NCBI GenBank assembly: GCA_021160885.1
Contig: JAGHBR010000280.1
Span: 1-6,064 of the forward strand
DNA length: 6,064 nt
Origin: Caldisericaceae bacterium
GTDB lineage: Bacteria > Calditrichota > Calditrichia > Calditrichales > Calditrichaceae
Direction: 5' to 3'
Shown: positions 5,637 to 6,064 of the stretch, piece after piece
How the letters are laid out: every line of letters starts with the position of its first letter
Position numbering within the stretch: position 1 is the first letter of the stretch
Notes under the pieces: generated by a model
What the model saw: only the letters and a program-made list of their open reading frames with translations
What the model was told of the DNA's origin: nothing
Databases searched by the model: none
Position numbers and translations under genes: made by a program

Positions 5637-6064
5637 ATGTGCTTAATACAACATTTAAAAAATTTCTGGCGACTTAGTCGGCCACTTAACGTATTTATTA
5701 CCATGCTGACCATTCTGGTTGCAGCTTTTATTTCGCCACAATTCCATTTGAACTACAAACTTTACCTGGCCATTTTAATATCGGGATTGATGACGGCCGG
5801 CGCTAACATAATCAATGACATTTATGATATTGAAATTGATCGCATTAATAAACCTAATCGGCCGCTGCCTTCCGGAAAAGTTACGGTTAAAGAAGCCTGG
5901 ATTTATTTTACCCTGAGTTATTCAGGCGCCATTGTGTTATCCTATTTTTGTGGCCGGGCCATGTTTGCCATCGCATTTGTAATTGGCCTTTTGTTGATTG
6001 TTTACAGCATGCGACTAAAGCGAACCGTGCTGTGGGGCAATTTAACCGTAAGCCTGGCAACGGC
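5637..6064 (+). CDS. UbiA-family prenyltransferase, 5' part (geranylgeranylglycerol-phosphate type likely)
   Basis: The gene runs off the window; 142 complete codons are visible, about half of a usual ~280-residue protein. UbiA enzymes are integral-membrane transferases that attach an isoprenyl chain to an aromatic or glycerol-phosphate acceptor using Mg2+ and an allylic diphosphate. The first Asp-rich motif is intact: Asn57, Asn60, Asp61, Asp64 and Asp68 in NIINDIYDIEIDRINKPNRP (57-76), then LPSG (77-80). Arg15 and Asn18 in the N-terminal RLSRPLN are also typical. Membrane helices are at about 19-33, 42-60, 86-104 and 108-124. The short N terminus and the DIYDIEIDRINKPNRPLPSG form resemble the DGGGP synthase-like group rather than UbiA proper or MenA, but the second Asp motif is outside the window. 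ATG 5637 is the first start after an in-frame stop at 5607; the next ATG (5703) would remove the conserved N terminus. No Shine-Dalgarno is seen, only an A-rich leader. Confidence 0.88.
   Translation, partial: MCLIQHLKNFWRLSRPLNVFITMLTILVAAFISPQFHLNYKLYLAILISGLMTAGANIINDIYDIEIDRINKPNRPLPSGKVTVKEAWIYFTLSYSGAIVLSYFCGRAMFAIAFVIGLLLIVYSMRLKRTVLWGNLTVSLAT

Overview
The window (GC moderate in genes, very AT-rich between them) carries a compact plus-strand gene cluster followed by a repeat-rich, decaying intergenic zone and the start of another plus-strand gene. Protein style (TatA sequence, GatAB, a UbiA-type prenyltransferase of the archaeal-lipid-like group, A-rich leaders, a heptamer and hairpin repeat content) suggests a bacterium of the Calditrichota or the wider FCB group. 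This assignment is inference from impression only; no search was run.

Layout. 1-135: AT-rich leader with short repeats and a strong Shine-Dalgarno for tatA. 136-393: tatA, twin-arginine translocase subunit. 395-1813 and 1843-3282: gatA and gatB, the amidase and kinase/tRNA-binding subunits of the Asp/Glu-tRNA amidotransferase; gatC is not in the window. 3286-3741: small integral-membrane methyltransferase of the ICMT/PEMT superfamily. 3753-4493: unrecognised protein with a signal peptide and a C-terminal stretch that reads like a winged helix. Gaps between these five genes are 1, 29, 3 and 11 nt, all on one strand, so they probably form one transcription unit.

4494-4854: non-coding, with a heptamer tandem repeat, an imperfect direct repeat and a possible 142-bp element with inverted ends and an internal hairpin. 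4855-5342: remnant of an isoaspartyl peptidase/L-asparaginase (family T2), frameshifted near 5032 and cut off just before the catalytic-threonine region; the cut coincides with a copy of an AT-rich repeat also found upstream of the gene. 5343-5636: non-coding, with one strong hairpin repeat. 5637-6064: 5' part of a UbiA-family prenyltransferase running off the window.

The gene functions are a mix of housekeeping (glutaminyl/asparaginyl-tRNA formation, protein export) and envelope/lipid roles. Nothing here forms a clear new multi-gene system. The most open item is the exported or membrane protein with winged-helix-like C terminus next to a membrane methyltransferase; the best-supported unusual item is the repeat-flanked asparaginase remnant.
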